Source: Candidatus Iainarchaeum sp.
GTDB taxonomy: Archaea; Iainarchaeota; Iainarchaeia; Iainarchaeales; GW2011-AR10
Reading direction: 5' to 3'
Length of the DNA stretch: 5,584 bases
Assembly: GCA_016186855.1 (NCBI GenBank)
Contig: JACPKT010000064.1
Span: forward strand, 1-5,584
In this document: one piece after another, positions 1 to 5,325 of the stretch
Layout: the number at the start of each line of letters is the position of its first letter
How positions within the stretch are numbered: the stretch's first letter is position 1
Translations under genes and position numbers: made by a program
Notes under the pieces: model-generated
The model's database searches: none
Told to the model about the DNA's origin: nothing
The model's input: the letters and a program-made list of their open reading frames with translations, nothing else

Positions 1-674
1 AAAGCCTCGCCAATACGCATGCCAGTATCGTTGAGCAAGGAAAGGATTGCCTTGTCGCGAATCGAAAACTTCCGTCCAAACTGTTCAACATTGTCAAGCA
101 ATTTTTTGACATCAATTTGAGAAGGCAAAGGGTCTTCGAGCTTTCGCTTTGGTTTTTTTGGCAACTCAAGCCATACAAGCCGCTCAGGAACTTTCTTTAA
201 CGGCAAGCCTTCAAGAAACTGAAAAAAATTTATCACACAAAAACTGTATTTGCGCAAAGTCTCCCAAGAAAGGTCGTTGTTGCGATAACGCTCCTTTTGC
301 GATTCCCACCAAAGCATCAAATCAGGTTGTGTGAGCTCATGCACGTCTTTGTCGCCAAGCGTTAAACACAAGCCCCATGCTTCAGAAAGGTATTTTTCCA
401 TGGCAGAAAAGCTGATTTCCTTGTCACGAATACGTCCAACTAAATGCGCGGCATATTCAAGCAGTGCCTGCTGGTTTGCATAGCACAAAACCTGTGTTTT
501 TTGCGGTTTTTTGTGAAAACGCGTAATCAGGCGCAAAGAATCGGCTTCATTTTTGAGAATCAGCTTGATTAACCGCTGGCACTGGTAGGCCCGGCGGTGC
601 GGATCAAAAGAAATGTCAAAAACAGAAAAATCAATCGGAATTGCCTGTTCTTGCTGTAAAATTTGCGTGTTCAA
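1..674 (-). CDS. Tyrosine recombinase/integrase, N-terminal part (3' end beyond window)
   Basis: Site-specific DNA recombinase of the XerC/D-phage integrase family, cutting DNA through a catalytic tyrosine. Translating the complement gives 224 residues before the window edge. The last ones read RDKAILSLLNDTGMRIGEA, the box I signature of the family, with catalytic Arg I at residue 220. Residues about 110-172 are helical and fit the SAM-like core-binding domain, followed by a basic proline-rich linker (PKKPKRKLEDPLPS, 172-185) as in archaeal Xer-like enzymes. The later catalytic residues (Lys, HxxR, His/Trp, Tyr) lie outside the window. Start: an in-frame TGA ends at 681 and no ATG or GTG occurs until residue 92, so TTG at 672-674 is chosen; it has an AAGGTGA ribosome site 6 bases upstream. 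Arg I at 220 is late compared with about 150 in XerD, so an extra N-terminal region of roughly 70 residues or more is present. G+C near 50 % is higher than in the rest of the window. The family call is firm; whether it is mobile-element or chromosomal is open. Confidence 0.9.
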   Translation of the reverse strand, partial: MNTQILQQEQAIPIDFSVFDISFDPHRRAYQCQRLIKLILKNEADSLRLITRFHKKPQKTQVLCYANQQALLEYAAHLVGRIRDKEISFSAMEKYLSEAWGLCLTLGDKDVHELTQPDLMLWWESQKERYRNNDLSWETLRKYSFCVINFFQFLEGLPLKKVPERLVWLELPKKPKRKLEDPLPSQIDVKKLLDNVEQFGRKFSIRDKAILSLLNDTGMRIGEA

Positions 675-680
675 ATACCG

Positions 681-688
681 TCACCTTC
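681..688 (-). promoter_or_regulatory. Shine-Dalgarno site of the integrase
   Basis: On the minus strand AGAAGGTGA precedes the TTG start with 6 bases between. It overlaps the in-frame stop codon that limits the 5' end of the reading frame, and so decides the TTG start. Confidence 0.7.
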
Positions 689-711
689 TGCATGTGTTCG
701 GTTACGTGCAG
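688..711. repeat. Imperfect palindrome/hairpin between the two arms
   Basis: CTGCATGTG (688-696) and TACGTGCAG (703-711) can pair over 9 positions as plus-strand RNA, with seven Watson-Crick and two G-U pairs and a TTCGGT loop. In minus-strand RNA the two wobbles become A-C mismatches, so any RNA hairpin is better on the plus strand. As DNA it is a near-palindrome lying just downstream of the putative integrase TATA box. Confidence 0.4.
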
Positions 712-726
712 CAATTTAAGGTTTTT
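712..726 (-). promoter_or_regulatory. Probable archaeal BRE/TATA promoter of the integrase
   Basis: Read on the minus strand, AAAAACC (BRE-like, 726-720) is followed by TTAAATT (TATA-like, about 718-712). A start of transcription about 25 bases downstream would fall near 690, giving a short leader of about 16 bases that still carries the ribosome site at 681-688. Spacing and composition agree, but this is a pattern match only. Confidence 0.45.
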
Positions 727-740
727 GGTATTTGAACGGC

Positions 741-790
741 CTGTATTAACGCCCGAGGGAAACGGGCAAGCTTCCAATGCTACTATACAG
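741..790. repeat. Nested inverted repeats in the divergent intergenic region
   Basis: CTGTAT (741-746) is complementary to ATACAG (785-790). Inside lies a GC-rich 5-bp stem, GCCCG (751-755) with CGGGC (763-767), and a 7-base loop AGGGAAA. It could be a structured leader, a remnant terminator or a protein-binding region upstream of the integrase. Short arms make chance pairing quite possible. Confidence 0.3.
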
Positions 791-835
791 ACTATTTACC
801 CAAACAATACTGAAACCTGAAAATAGAGTGCTGGA

Positions 836-848
836 AAATATTTATTAA
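836..848 (+). promoter_or_regulatory. Probable archaeal TATA promoter for the plus-strand operon
   Basis: AAATATTTATTAA, preceded by the purine run TGGAAA as BRE, is centred about 32 bases before the ATG at 875. With the usual archaeal 25-base spacing the transcript would start at about 868-872, so the first gene would be leaderless or nearly so. This fits the absence of a recognisable ribosome site before it. No other comparable promoter is seen in the gaps of the four-gene block. Confidence 0.5.
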
Positions 849-874
849 CTCTGTCATCGAGTAAATTTATTGAA

Positions 875-1273
875 ATGACTAAAAAATATTTGAAAAAAGC
901 AAATCGCCAAGCAACAAAAAGGCGACCTCAAAAAGTTAAGGCAAAAACTGGTTTTGATGGACTATGGCATATTTACGAAATGGAAATGTGGGGTAAAGAT
1001 TATTTCAACATGGAAGTACAGGCTTACATAGAAATAAACAAGAACAAGATGGGAGAATTTCAGTTTGGCTTGGTTTCAGGTGATATTCATGGTAGGATTT
1101 CCAAGCGAGGAAACGAGAAATTTTTTGAATTCACTTGGGAAGGAACTGAAGAATTAGACGAGACTTCTGGCTGTGGCTGGCTTAAAAAAATAGAAGATGA
1201 TAAAATTGAAGGCGAGTTTAGGTTTCATGGTAGTGATGATTCAAAATTTTTTGCAAAAAGAGCAATAAAATAA
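875..1273 (+). CDS. Conserved protein of unknown function (FDGLWxIxEMEMW type)
   Basis: 132 residues. The first 24 form a strongly basic tail (about ten Lys/Arg). Residues 27-39 read FDGLWHIYEMEMW, followed by alternating hydrophobic and charged strands and glycine turns (GEFQFGLVSGDIHG at 60-73, FTWEG, GCGWLKKIEDDKIEG, FRFHGSDDSKF). From memory this matches a small, beta-rich family found widely in bacteria and annotated only as hypothetical, usually around 110-130 aa; no function is known to me. No signal peptide or membrane segment is seen. ATG 875 is the first start after an in-frame stop region and lies about 30 bases after a TATA-like box, suggesting leaderless translation. It is the first of four same-strand genes, 17 bases before the next. 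The basic tail could contact nucleic acid, which is inference only. Confidence 0.8.
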   Translation: MTKKYLKKANRQATKRRPQKVKAKTGFDGLWHIYEMEMWGKDYFNMEVQAYIEINKNKMGEFQFGLVSGDIHGRISKRGNEKFFEFTWEGTEELDETSGCGWLKKIEDDKIEGEFRFHGSDDSKFFAKRAIK

Positions 1274-1290
1274 ATCTCGGAGAAGGGTAA

Positions 1291-2169
1291 ATGAAGCTAT
1301 CAAAACAAGAGACTGATTTTTTTTATAAATTGTGTTGGGGGCTATTTTTTTATGTCAATCAAAAGCACCAATTCATTTCAAATCTGACTAACCCAGATTT
1401 TAAGGATAGGCCTTTAGAAATGGTTAGCAAAATTCATGACAAAGCTTTTGGAAAAAATGAATTAATCGACCAATTTGTTTCAGAGAACCCCCTCAACTTT
1501 ACCCGGGAAGAATTAGAAATAGTAAAAAGTTGGAAAAATTTTATAAAAGACAAATTTTTTATCGTTGCGCATTTAAAAGAGGGCACAATTTTTTTAAAAG
1601 GAGAAAAACAACCAAAAGCATTTGCTGTATGTGGATTATTTGACGACTTTAAAATAATGTTTCCTTACCTTCCAGTAATAACTGAAGCAGTTTTGCTGCC
1701 TTTCAATAAAAAAATTATTTATTCTGGAATAATGAGGCCTTATAACATGACTTTTGGAAGAAATTTTAGGGAAAACATTAAATTGGATTTTCAAAAGGCA
1801 AAAAGCAAATTTGGAATTATTACATCTCTTGAGGAACCAATTTCAGAAAGAGAAGAAAATAATGAAGAGTTATTAAAATTTTATGCAAGTACAGCTGATA
1901 ATAGGGCTAATTTTGAAGAAGAAATCAACAAAATTTTAAAAAACAATCCAGAACTGCAAAACATTTACTGGCAAGAAGTTTCAAAATCCAATTCCAGAAA
2001 AATAAGAAAACAATTGAAAGAAATTGGAATAAAAGAAGGGACTTGGATTGGTGTTCTCAACGAAACAGCAATTGCTTCTGGTGCGAGTGCAGCTGAAGTG
2101 TCTCAAAAAATAAAAGAAATTTTGCCAGAAGAAAAAAAGAAACATGCTTACATATTCAGGTACAAATGA
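1291..2169 (+). CDS. Conserved hypothetical protein, 292 aa, function unknown
   Basis: Start ATG 1291 follows GGAGAAGGGTAA, a good ribosome site. Residues 1-25 (KQETDFFYKLCWGLFFYVNQ) and the central part (VKSWKNF..., CGLFDDF, LPVITEAVLLPFNKKIIY, SGIMRPYNMTFG) resemble, from memory, a widespread bacterial family of about 200-230 aa with no characterised function. The family part ends near residue 190 (ITSLEEP). Beyond it is an acidic, lysine-rich region (EREENNEELL...), then a compact C-terminal segment from about 225 to the end (SNSRKIRKQLKEIGIKEGTWIGVL...KKHAYIFRYK), which looks like an added small domain. It is soluble, with no signal peptide. Its codons are markedly AT-rich compared with its neighbours, supporting separate acquisition. 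It is 17 bases after the previous gene and 14 before the next, so probably co-transcribed. Defence or RNA-related roles cannot be read from the sequence. Confidence 0.78.
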   Translation: MKLSKQETDFFYKLCWGLFFYVNQKHQFISNLTNPDFKDRPLEMVSKIHDKAFGKNELIDQFVSENPLNFTREELEIVKSWKNFIKDKFFIVAHLKEGTIFLKGEKQPKAFAVCGLFDDFKIMFPYLPVITEAVLLPFNKKIIYSGIMRPYNMTFGRNFRENIKLDFQKAKSKFGIITSLEEPISEREENNEELLKFYASTADNRANFEEEINKILKNNPELQNIYWQEVSKSNSRKIRKQLKEIGIKEGTWIGVLNETAIASGASAAEVSQKIKEILPEEKKKHAYIFRYK

Positions 2170-2171
2170 AT

Positions 2172-2178
2172 TGGCGAT
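2172..2178 (+). promoter_or_regulatory. Weak ribosome site supporting the TTG start at 2184
   Basis: TGGCGAT differs by one base from TGGTGAT, the complement of the archaeal 16S tail, and sits 5 bases before TTG 2184. An in-frame TAG at 2178-2180 excludes anything further upstream. The alternative ATG codons (2298, 2334) have no better site, though AAAGG before 2334 is possible. Confidence 0.4.
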
Positions 2179-2183
2179 AGACA

Positions 2184-2600
2184 TTGAAACAGACATCTGC
2201 AGAGCAAGCAATAAACTGGTATATTGGCACTTATTTGCAAAATGAAAACAATGCGGTTCGTGAGGACAAAGACCTTTTTGAGCAAGCTTTTACAGAAATG
2301 GAAAGACTAAAACAAGAGCTTAAAGGCAAACTAATGAATTACAATGAATTCCTTGAATTGGTTAAACAGCGTGGAATTCATGAAAAATTTTACCAGCACC
2401 GTAAAAATGAAGCAGGACCGTACACTGAGTACAAGGCCAGAGTCAAAAGCATTTATTCAAATGGCAGAGTATTGGTAGCACGCAGCCATTCTGTCGGCGA
2501 ACTTGAAAACACGCTTTCAGATCTTAAAATTGGCGACTTTGTAATTTGCAATGATTTACAAACACTGAGAAAATACAATTCGCAGGTTAGTAAATGGTGA
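2184..2600 (+). CDS. Unrecognised small protein, 138 aa
   Basis: I do not recognise a family. The N-terminal half (residues 1-65) is predicted helical and charged, with a likely amphipathic helix at about 27-55 (DKDLFEQAFTEMERLKQEL). The C-terminal half (about 80-128) has short strands and turns: YKARVKSIYSNGRVLVARS, then LKIGDFVICND, in the manner of a small beta-barrel. No cysteine cluster, signal or membrane segment is seen. The reading frame starts at TTG 2184 just after an in-frame TAG; ATG 2298 (residue 39) or ATG 2334 (residue 51) would give shorter proteins that keep the beta half. Its stop codon lies inside the ribosome site of the next gene, only four bases before that ATG, so it is probably translationally coupled to the zinc peptidase and may be its partner or regulator. 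The reality of the gene is well supported by context; the exact start is uncertain. Confidence 0.65.
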   Translation: MKQTSAEQAINWYIGTYLQNENNAVREDKDLFEQAFTEMERLKQELKGKLMNYNEFLELVKQRGIHEKFYQHRKNEAGPYTEYKARVKSIYSNGRVLVARSHSVGELENTLSDLKIGDFVICNDLQTLRKYNSQVSKW

Positions 2601-2604
2601 AAGC

Positions 2605-3108
2605 ATGAGCGAGGTTATTGAATGGCTTTTTGAATGCAGAAAGGTTTTTCCTAAACTTGACAAGTTTGCAATTGAAGGAACTTATGCTTCGCTTTCCTAC
2701 AAATTGCTTGGCAGAATGAAAGGAACAGCAGTTTCTTTTACTGATATTGATGCTGCAAGGCTTTTGCTTGAAGGAATTGCAGACAAAAAGCGCTCCATAA
2801 AATCTGAAAACAAGTTCCAGATTGAAGTCAACCAAAACCTGCAAAAAATTGAGCCACCTGAATTGCGAAAGCAGGTTGTCCAGCACGTTTTACTGCATGA
2901 ACTAATGCACATTGATTACCAAGACCACGTTGTTTCTGCCAAAAGCTATTCCAGACGAAAAAGGAAAAAATTCCACACAAAAGAATTTGAGGAAAAAATC
3001 CACGAAAAATACAACCAGATAAGAAAAACCCAAGGCCTGCCAGAAATACCAGACGCAGAAAACGTGCATTTGGCCGTCAACAAAATAGCGTCAAAATTTT
3101 TAAAGTGA
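2605..3108 (+). CDS. SprT/DUF45-like zinc metallopeptidase (HExxH), 167 aa
   Basis: Predicted cytoplasmic zinc peptidase. The helix QVVQHVLLHELMHIDYQD carries HELMH at residues 98-102, giving two zinc-binding histidines (98, 102) and the catalytic Glu99. FHTKEFEEKI places a third candidate ligand at His124, resembling the H(G/S)xxF element of SprT/Spartan, Wss1 and YgjP-type enzymes; the gap of 21 residues is longer than in YgjP. The N-terminal part is helical then beta (TAVSFTDIDAARLLLEGI, NKFQIEVNQNL), as in minimal zincins where a strand precedes the active-site helix. A basic patch SRRKRKKF (116-123) lies beside the site and could bind DNA or RNA; SprT relatives act on DNA-protein crosslinks, but that role is not shown here. 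Start ATG 2605 has GGTGA 4 bases upstream, overlapping the stop of the preceding gene. It is the last gene of the plus-strand block. The peptidase fold is likely; the subfamily is uncertain. Confidence 0.72.
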   Translation: MSEVIEWLFECRKVFPKLDKFAIEGTYASLSYKLLGRMKGTAVSFTDIDAARLLLEGIADKKRSIKSENKFQIEVNQNLQKIEPPELRKQVVQHVLLHELMHIDYQDHVVSAKSYSRRKRKKFHTKEFEEKIHEKYNQIRKTQGLPEIPDAENVHLAVNKIASKFLK

Positions 3109-3121
3109 CCTATAATTTTTG
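3085..3121. terminator. T-tract junction of the convergent operons
   Basis: The two operons end one base apart (stops at 3106-3108 and, on the complement, 3110-3112). No GC-rich hairpin fits. T tracts occur in the direction of each transcript just past its stop: AATTTTT at 3114-3120 on the plus strand, and TTTAAAAATTTT at about 3094-3105 on the minus strand. Archaeal RNA polymerase can stop on such tracts alone, so bidirectional termination inside the opposing gene is plausible but unproven. Confidence 0.3.
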
Positions 3122-4339
3122 CATAGCCTGCTTGTTTGCAGTTGCATACTCTATTTTGGTTAGGAGTACATCAAGTTCTATTGGCGTATAATTGACAAGC
3201 TCAGCACTCACGTTAACAGTTTTCCATTTTGGATTGATAAGCGGATAGCCCTTCAAGTCGTTATTGTGTTTGTGACCGTGAATTGTCCAGCCGCTCCAGT
3301 TTTTCGGCTTTAAGGCAGGATCGTGAATTAGCAAAAATTCTTGCCCTTTGTATTTGAGTATTAATCGTTCGTATGTAGAAACTTTGCCAGTTTCTTCATG
3401 ATTTCCTTCAATGAAAACAGTTTTGCCTTTCAATTGAGTAAGCCAATAACTGGCTTTTCGGCTTCCTCTTCCAAATGCCATATCACCCAGAAAATAAACA
3501 GTGTCTTCAGCATTAACGATTTTGTTCCAGTTGTTGACTATTGTTTCATTCATTTCTTCGGTAGAAGTAAACGGACGATTGCAATACTTGATAATATTTG
3601 CATGGTCCAAATGCAAATCGCTAATCAAAAAAATTTTTTTACCACTGGTTTCACTGATTTCTGGAATGTTCCATTTTTTGTCACTTTGAAGTAGACTCTT
3701 GAGAATTGAAATAGTCTTTTTCCAGTTTTGCTTATTTTTGGCTTCAGCACGAGGCAATAGCTTTCTTTGCATTAAATCGTATTCATATAAAATTTTGCCG
3801 TTTTCCAAAATAGTAATTCGAAGCAAATGTTGTGAAATTCTTTTTTGTTTTGAATCCCGGAAATATTCCCAAATTTTATCAAACTGTCCATGAATATCCT
3901 TGAATGCGATAGTAGCATGAAAATCAAATTTGTCACCAAAATCATGCCCTTTTGTCTGAGTCAAATTGACAATAAATTTTGCAAGTTCTTTACGCAAGTC
4001 TTGGAGTTCATCAAACGGCTCAATGTCAACAAAAACCACCTTGTTTCCAAAATGCCCAAAACCAGTTAGTGTAAAAGGGACTAAATCATATCTTCTGCCA
4101 ACCCGTTCTATTTTTCTGACAACTTCTTTAATGCTTTTGGTTTTAAACGGACCAAAAAGAGTTACATGTGGAACGACTCTTTTTTTGGTTACTCCTTTAA
4201 CGCCAAATTTTTTTGACAAACCAAAAATCGTTTCTTTCAAATATTTTCTGGCAAAGCCATGAAACCGGAACTCAATCAAATAATTAGGGCCAGACAGTGG
4301 CGAAAATGTGCGTTTAAGCAAATTGATTATCCATTTCAT
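3110..4339 (-). CDS. 2H phosphoesterase (LigT/2'-5' RNA ligase-like) fused to calcineurin-like metallophosphoesterase, 409 aa
   Basis: Two catalytic domains in one chain. Residues about 18-195 are a 2H phosphoesterase: the paired motifs His58-Val-Thr60 (in PHVTLFGPF) and His141-Ala-Thr143 (in FHATIAFKD) are intact, and the domain closes with LYEYDLMQRKLLPRAEA, common in archaeal LigT-like proteins. A 35-residue lysine-rich linker follows. Residues about 234-395 are a metallophosphoesterase with every metal motif: Asp241-x-His243 (SDLHLDH), Gly-Asp286 (LGDMAF), Asn313-His314 (EGNHE), His339 (LLIHDP) and His356-x-His358 (HGHKHN). 2H enzymes typically open cyclic phosphates or act on 2'-5' RNA links; this phosphoesterase group removes phosphate monoesters or cleaves diesters. 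A joint role in RNA 3'-end healing is therefore inferred. The ATG overlaps the stop of the nucleotidyltransferase gene (ATGA, 4336-4339), implying translational coupling. It is cytosolic, with no signal peptide. Confidence 0.88.
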   Translation of the reverse strand: MKWIINLLKRTFSPLSGPNYLIEFRFHGFARKYLKETIFGLSKKFGVKGVTKKRVVPHVTLFGPFKTKSIKEVVRKIERVGRRYDLVPFTLTGFGHFGNKVVFVDIEPFDELQDLRKELAKFIVNLTQTKGHDFGDKFDFHATIAFKDIHGQFDKIWEYFRDSKQKRISQHLLRITILENGKILYEYDLMQRKLLPRAEAKNKQNWKKTISILKSLLQSDKKWNIPEISETSGKKIFLISDLHLDHANIIKYCNRPFTSTEEMNETIVNNWNKIVNAEDTVYFLGDMAFGRGSRKASYWLTQLKGKTVFIEGNHEETGKVSTYERLILKYKGQEFLLIHDPALKPKNWSGWTIHGHKHNNDLKGYPLINPKWKTVNVSAELVNYTPIELDVLLTKIEYATANKQAMQKL

Positions 4340-5325
4340 TTAGCCATCACGTCAAATGCTTGTGGATTAACGAATGCATACAGGTAAACGAGCGATTTGG
4401 GTGACAGAATCTTTAACTCATGCAAATGCTCTGCATTTATTCCTTTTTGCCGCAATTGGTTTTCATATTCTGAAACAATGGCGCGATTTGCATATTCCTG
4501 ATTGACTCTTTTTTCAATATTGGAAAACAAATTGAAAGCGGTTTTGGGATTGTGCTTGTAAGCATTCAAATATGCCATTAACCTGTAAGTCATTTGCCAA
4601 TAGGCTGGCTTTGAAACGTTTCCAACCAGTAAATATTGGTTAAAGTTTTGCAGTGTTCCCTTAAGGGTTACAGACTGAATGGACTCGTTTAAAGTTTGCA
4701 GTGCGCTATCCAAAGATTCTTTGATGGAATGCTCGGTTTTTCTAATCCTGTTTTGGATTTTTACTATCTGTTCAAAATAAGCCCACGTTTTTTGCGTGGT
4801 TTTGATTTGTTCAAGCAAACAATGAGCGTCAAACATGTCTTTGAGCAAATTCATTTGAAAATCTGTTTTATCGATTTTCCGGCCAACGGTGCCCACTGCA
4901 AGCGAGGAAAACTTGGATGCAAGCAAATAGTCAAATGTGGCAATGTTTACAACAAACTTTTTGGATTGGAATTGAATGGTTTTTGTTTGGTAAGGCTTTC
5001 CTTTCTCAAGAAGAGAAAAACGGGCAATGTCAATTTTTGACAAAGTGTTGCCCTTGATTGCTTCAAAAAAATAAAACAAATCCTGATTTTTAACTGGCCT
5101 TTTTTCAACAACATAATCTGGCTTGAGAGCAGACAAAAGTGTTTCCGGCTCGCCATCGTAATACAGGTCCAAATCAATTGATAGCCGCTGAGGCCTTGGA
5201 ATGCTTGACTGCACTGCGCTTCCGCCAATAAAAACCAGCAACTGTTTTTGCAAGTGGGCTTGTTTGACCAGTATTTCAAGGATATCAAGTACCTGTGCCT
5301 GTCGTTTTGCAAATTCTTGGTTCAT
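4336..5325 (-). CDS. AbiEii/MenT-type nucleotidyltransferase (putative toxin), 329 aa
   Basis: Member of the nucleotidyltransferase AbiEii/AbiGii group (type IV toxin-antitoxin and abortive infection toxins; MenT relatives transfer nucleotides to tRNA 3' ends). Seen: FIGGSAVQ with Gly34-Gly35-Ser36, then RLSIDLDLYY giving the catalytic pair Asp51 and Asp53, and a third acidic residue Asp99 in KIDIARF. Downstream, DYLLASKFSSLAVGTVGRKIDKTD with Lys138 and then KDMFDAHCLL (Asp163, Asp166) match the conserved K...R...KDxxD part of the family. Residues 170-329 are helical without recognised motifs, making the protein about as long as typical AbiEii (near 300 aa). All active-site residues are present, so it should be active. 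The start ATG (5323-5325) follows GGCGGTGA and overlaps the stop of the upstream gene; its own stop overlaps the next start. The natural substrate cannot be read from sequence. Confidence 0.88.
   Translation of the reverse strand: MNQEFAKRQAQVLDILEILVKQAHLQKQLLVFIGGSAVQSSIPRPQRLSIDLDLYYDGEPETLLSALKPDYVVEKRPVKNQDLFYFFEAIKGNTLSKIDIARFSLLEKGKPYQTKTIQFQSKKFVVNIATFDYLLASKFSSLAVGTVGRKIDKTDFQMNLLKDMFDAHCLLEQIKTTQKTWAYFEQIVKIQNRIRKTEHSIKESLDSALQTLNESIQSVTLKGTLQNFNQYLLVGNVSKPAYWQMTYRLMAYLNAYKHNPKTAFNLFSNIEKRVNQEYANRAIVSEYENQLRQKGINAEHLHELKILSPKSLVYLYAFVNPQAFDVMAK

Larger units (their letters stand above)
669..737. repeat. 11-bp perfect inverted repeat spanning the integrase start and promoter
   Basis: GTTCAAATACC at 669-679 is the exact reverse complement of GGTATTTGAAC at 727-737, with 47 bases between. 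The left arm contains the integrase TTG start; the right arm abuts the BRE-like bases of its promoter. It could be a pair of binding sites for the integrase or a repressor, or, if transcription starts further upstream, an mRNA stem hiding the start codon. The repeat is seen directly; the function is inference. Confidence 0.55.

Noticed and set aside
149..334. Plus-strand reading frame of 61 codons
   Set aside because: It lies wholly opposite the integrase, whose motifs and composition explain the region; it has no ribosome site or recognisable features.
669..737. TTCAAAT sequences resembling a tRNA T-loop, hence a tRNA or tRNA-end attachment site
   Set aside because: The flanking bases do not form a 5-bp T stem on either strand, and no acceptor, D or anticodon arms are present.
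741..790. Intrinsic bacterial-type terminator
   Set aside because: The GC stem is only 5 bp and no T run follows it on either strand.
1225..1245. C-box-like GTGATGA suggesting a C/D box RNA
   Set aside because: It lies in the coding sequence of the 132-aa protein, and no matching D/D'-C' box arrangement was found around it.
741..3108. Integron with attC-bordered cassettes behind the integrase
   Set aside because: The genes after 875 are separated by only 17, 14 and 4 bases, leaving no room for attC sites, and the region of the integrase that would show an IntI-specific helix lies outside the window.
3398..4262. Several plus-strand frames of about 60-100 codons opposite the fusion gene
   Set aside because: They are shadows of the 2H-metallophosphoesterase gene, whose catalytic motifs in the right order define the coding strand.
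4947..5312. Minus-strand 121-codon frame inside the nucleotidyltransferase gene
   Set aside because: Overlaps the GGSA...DLDL frame out of register; no independent motifs or ribosome site.
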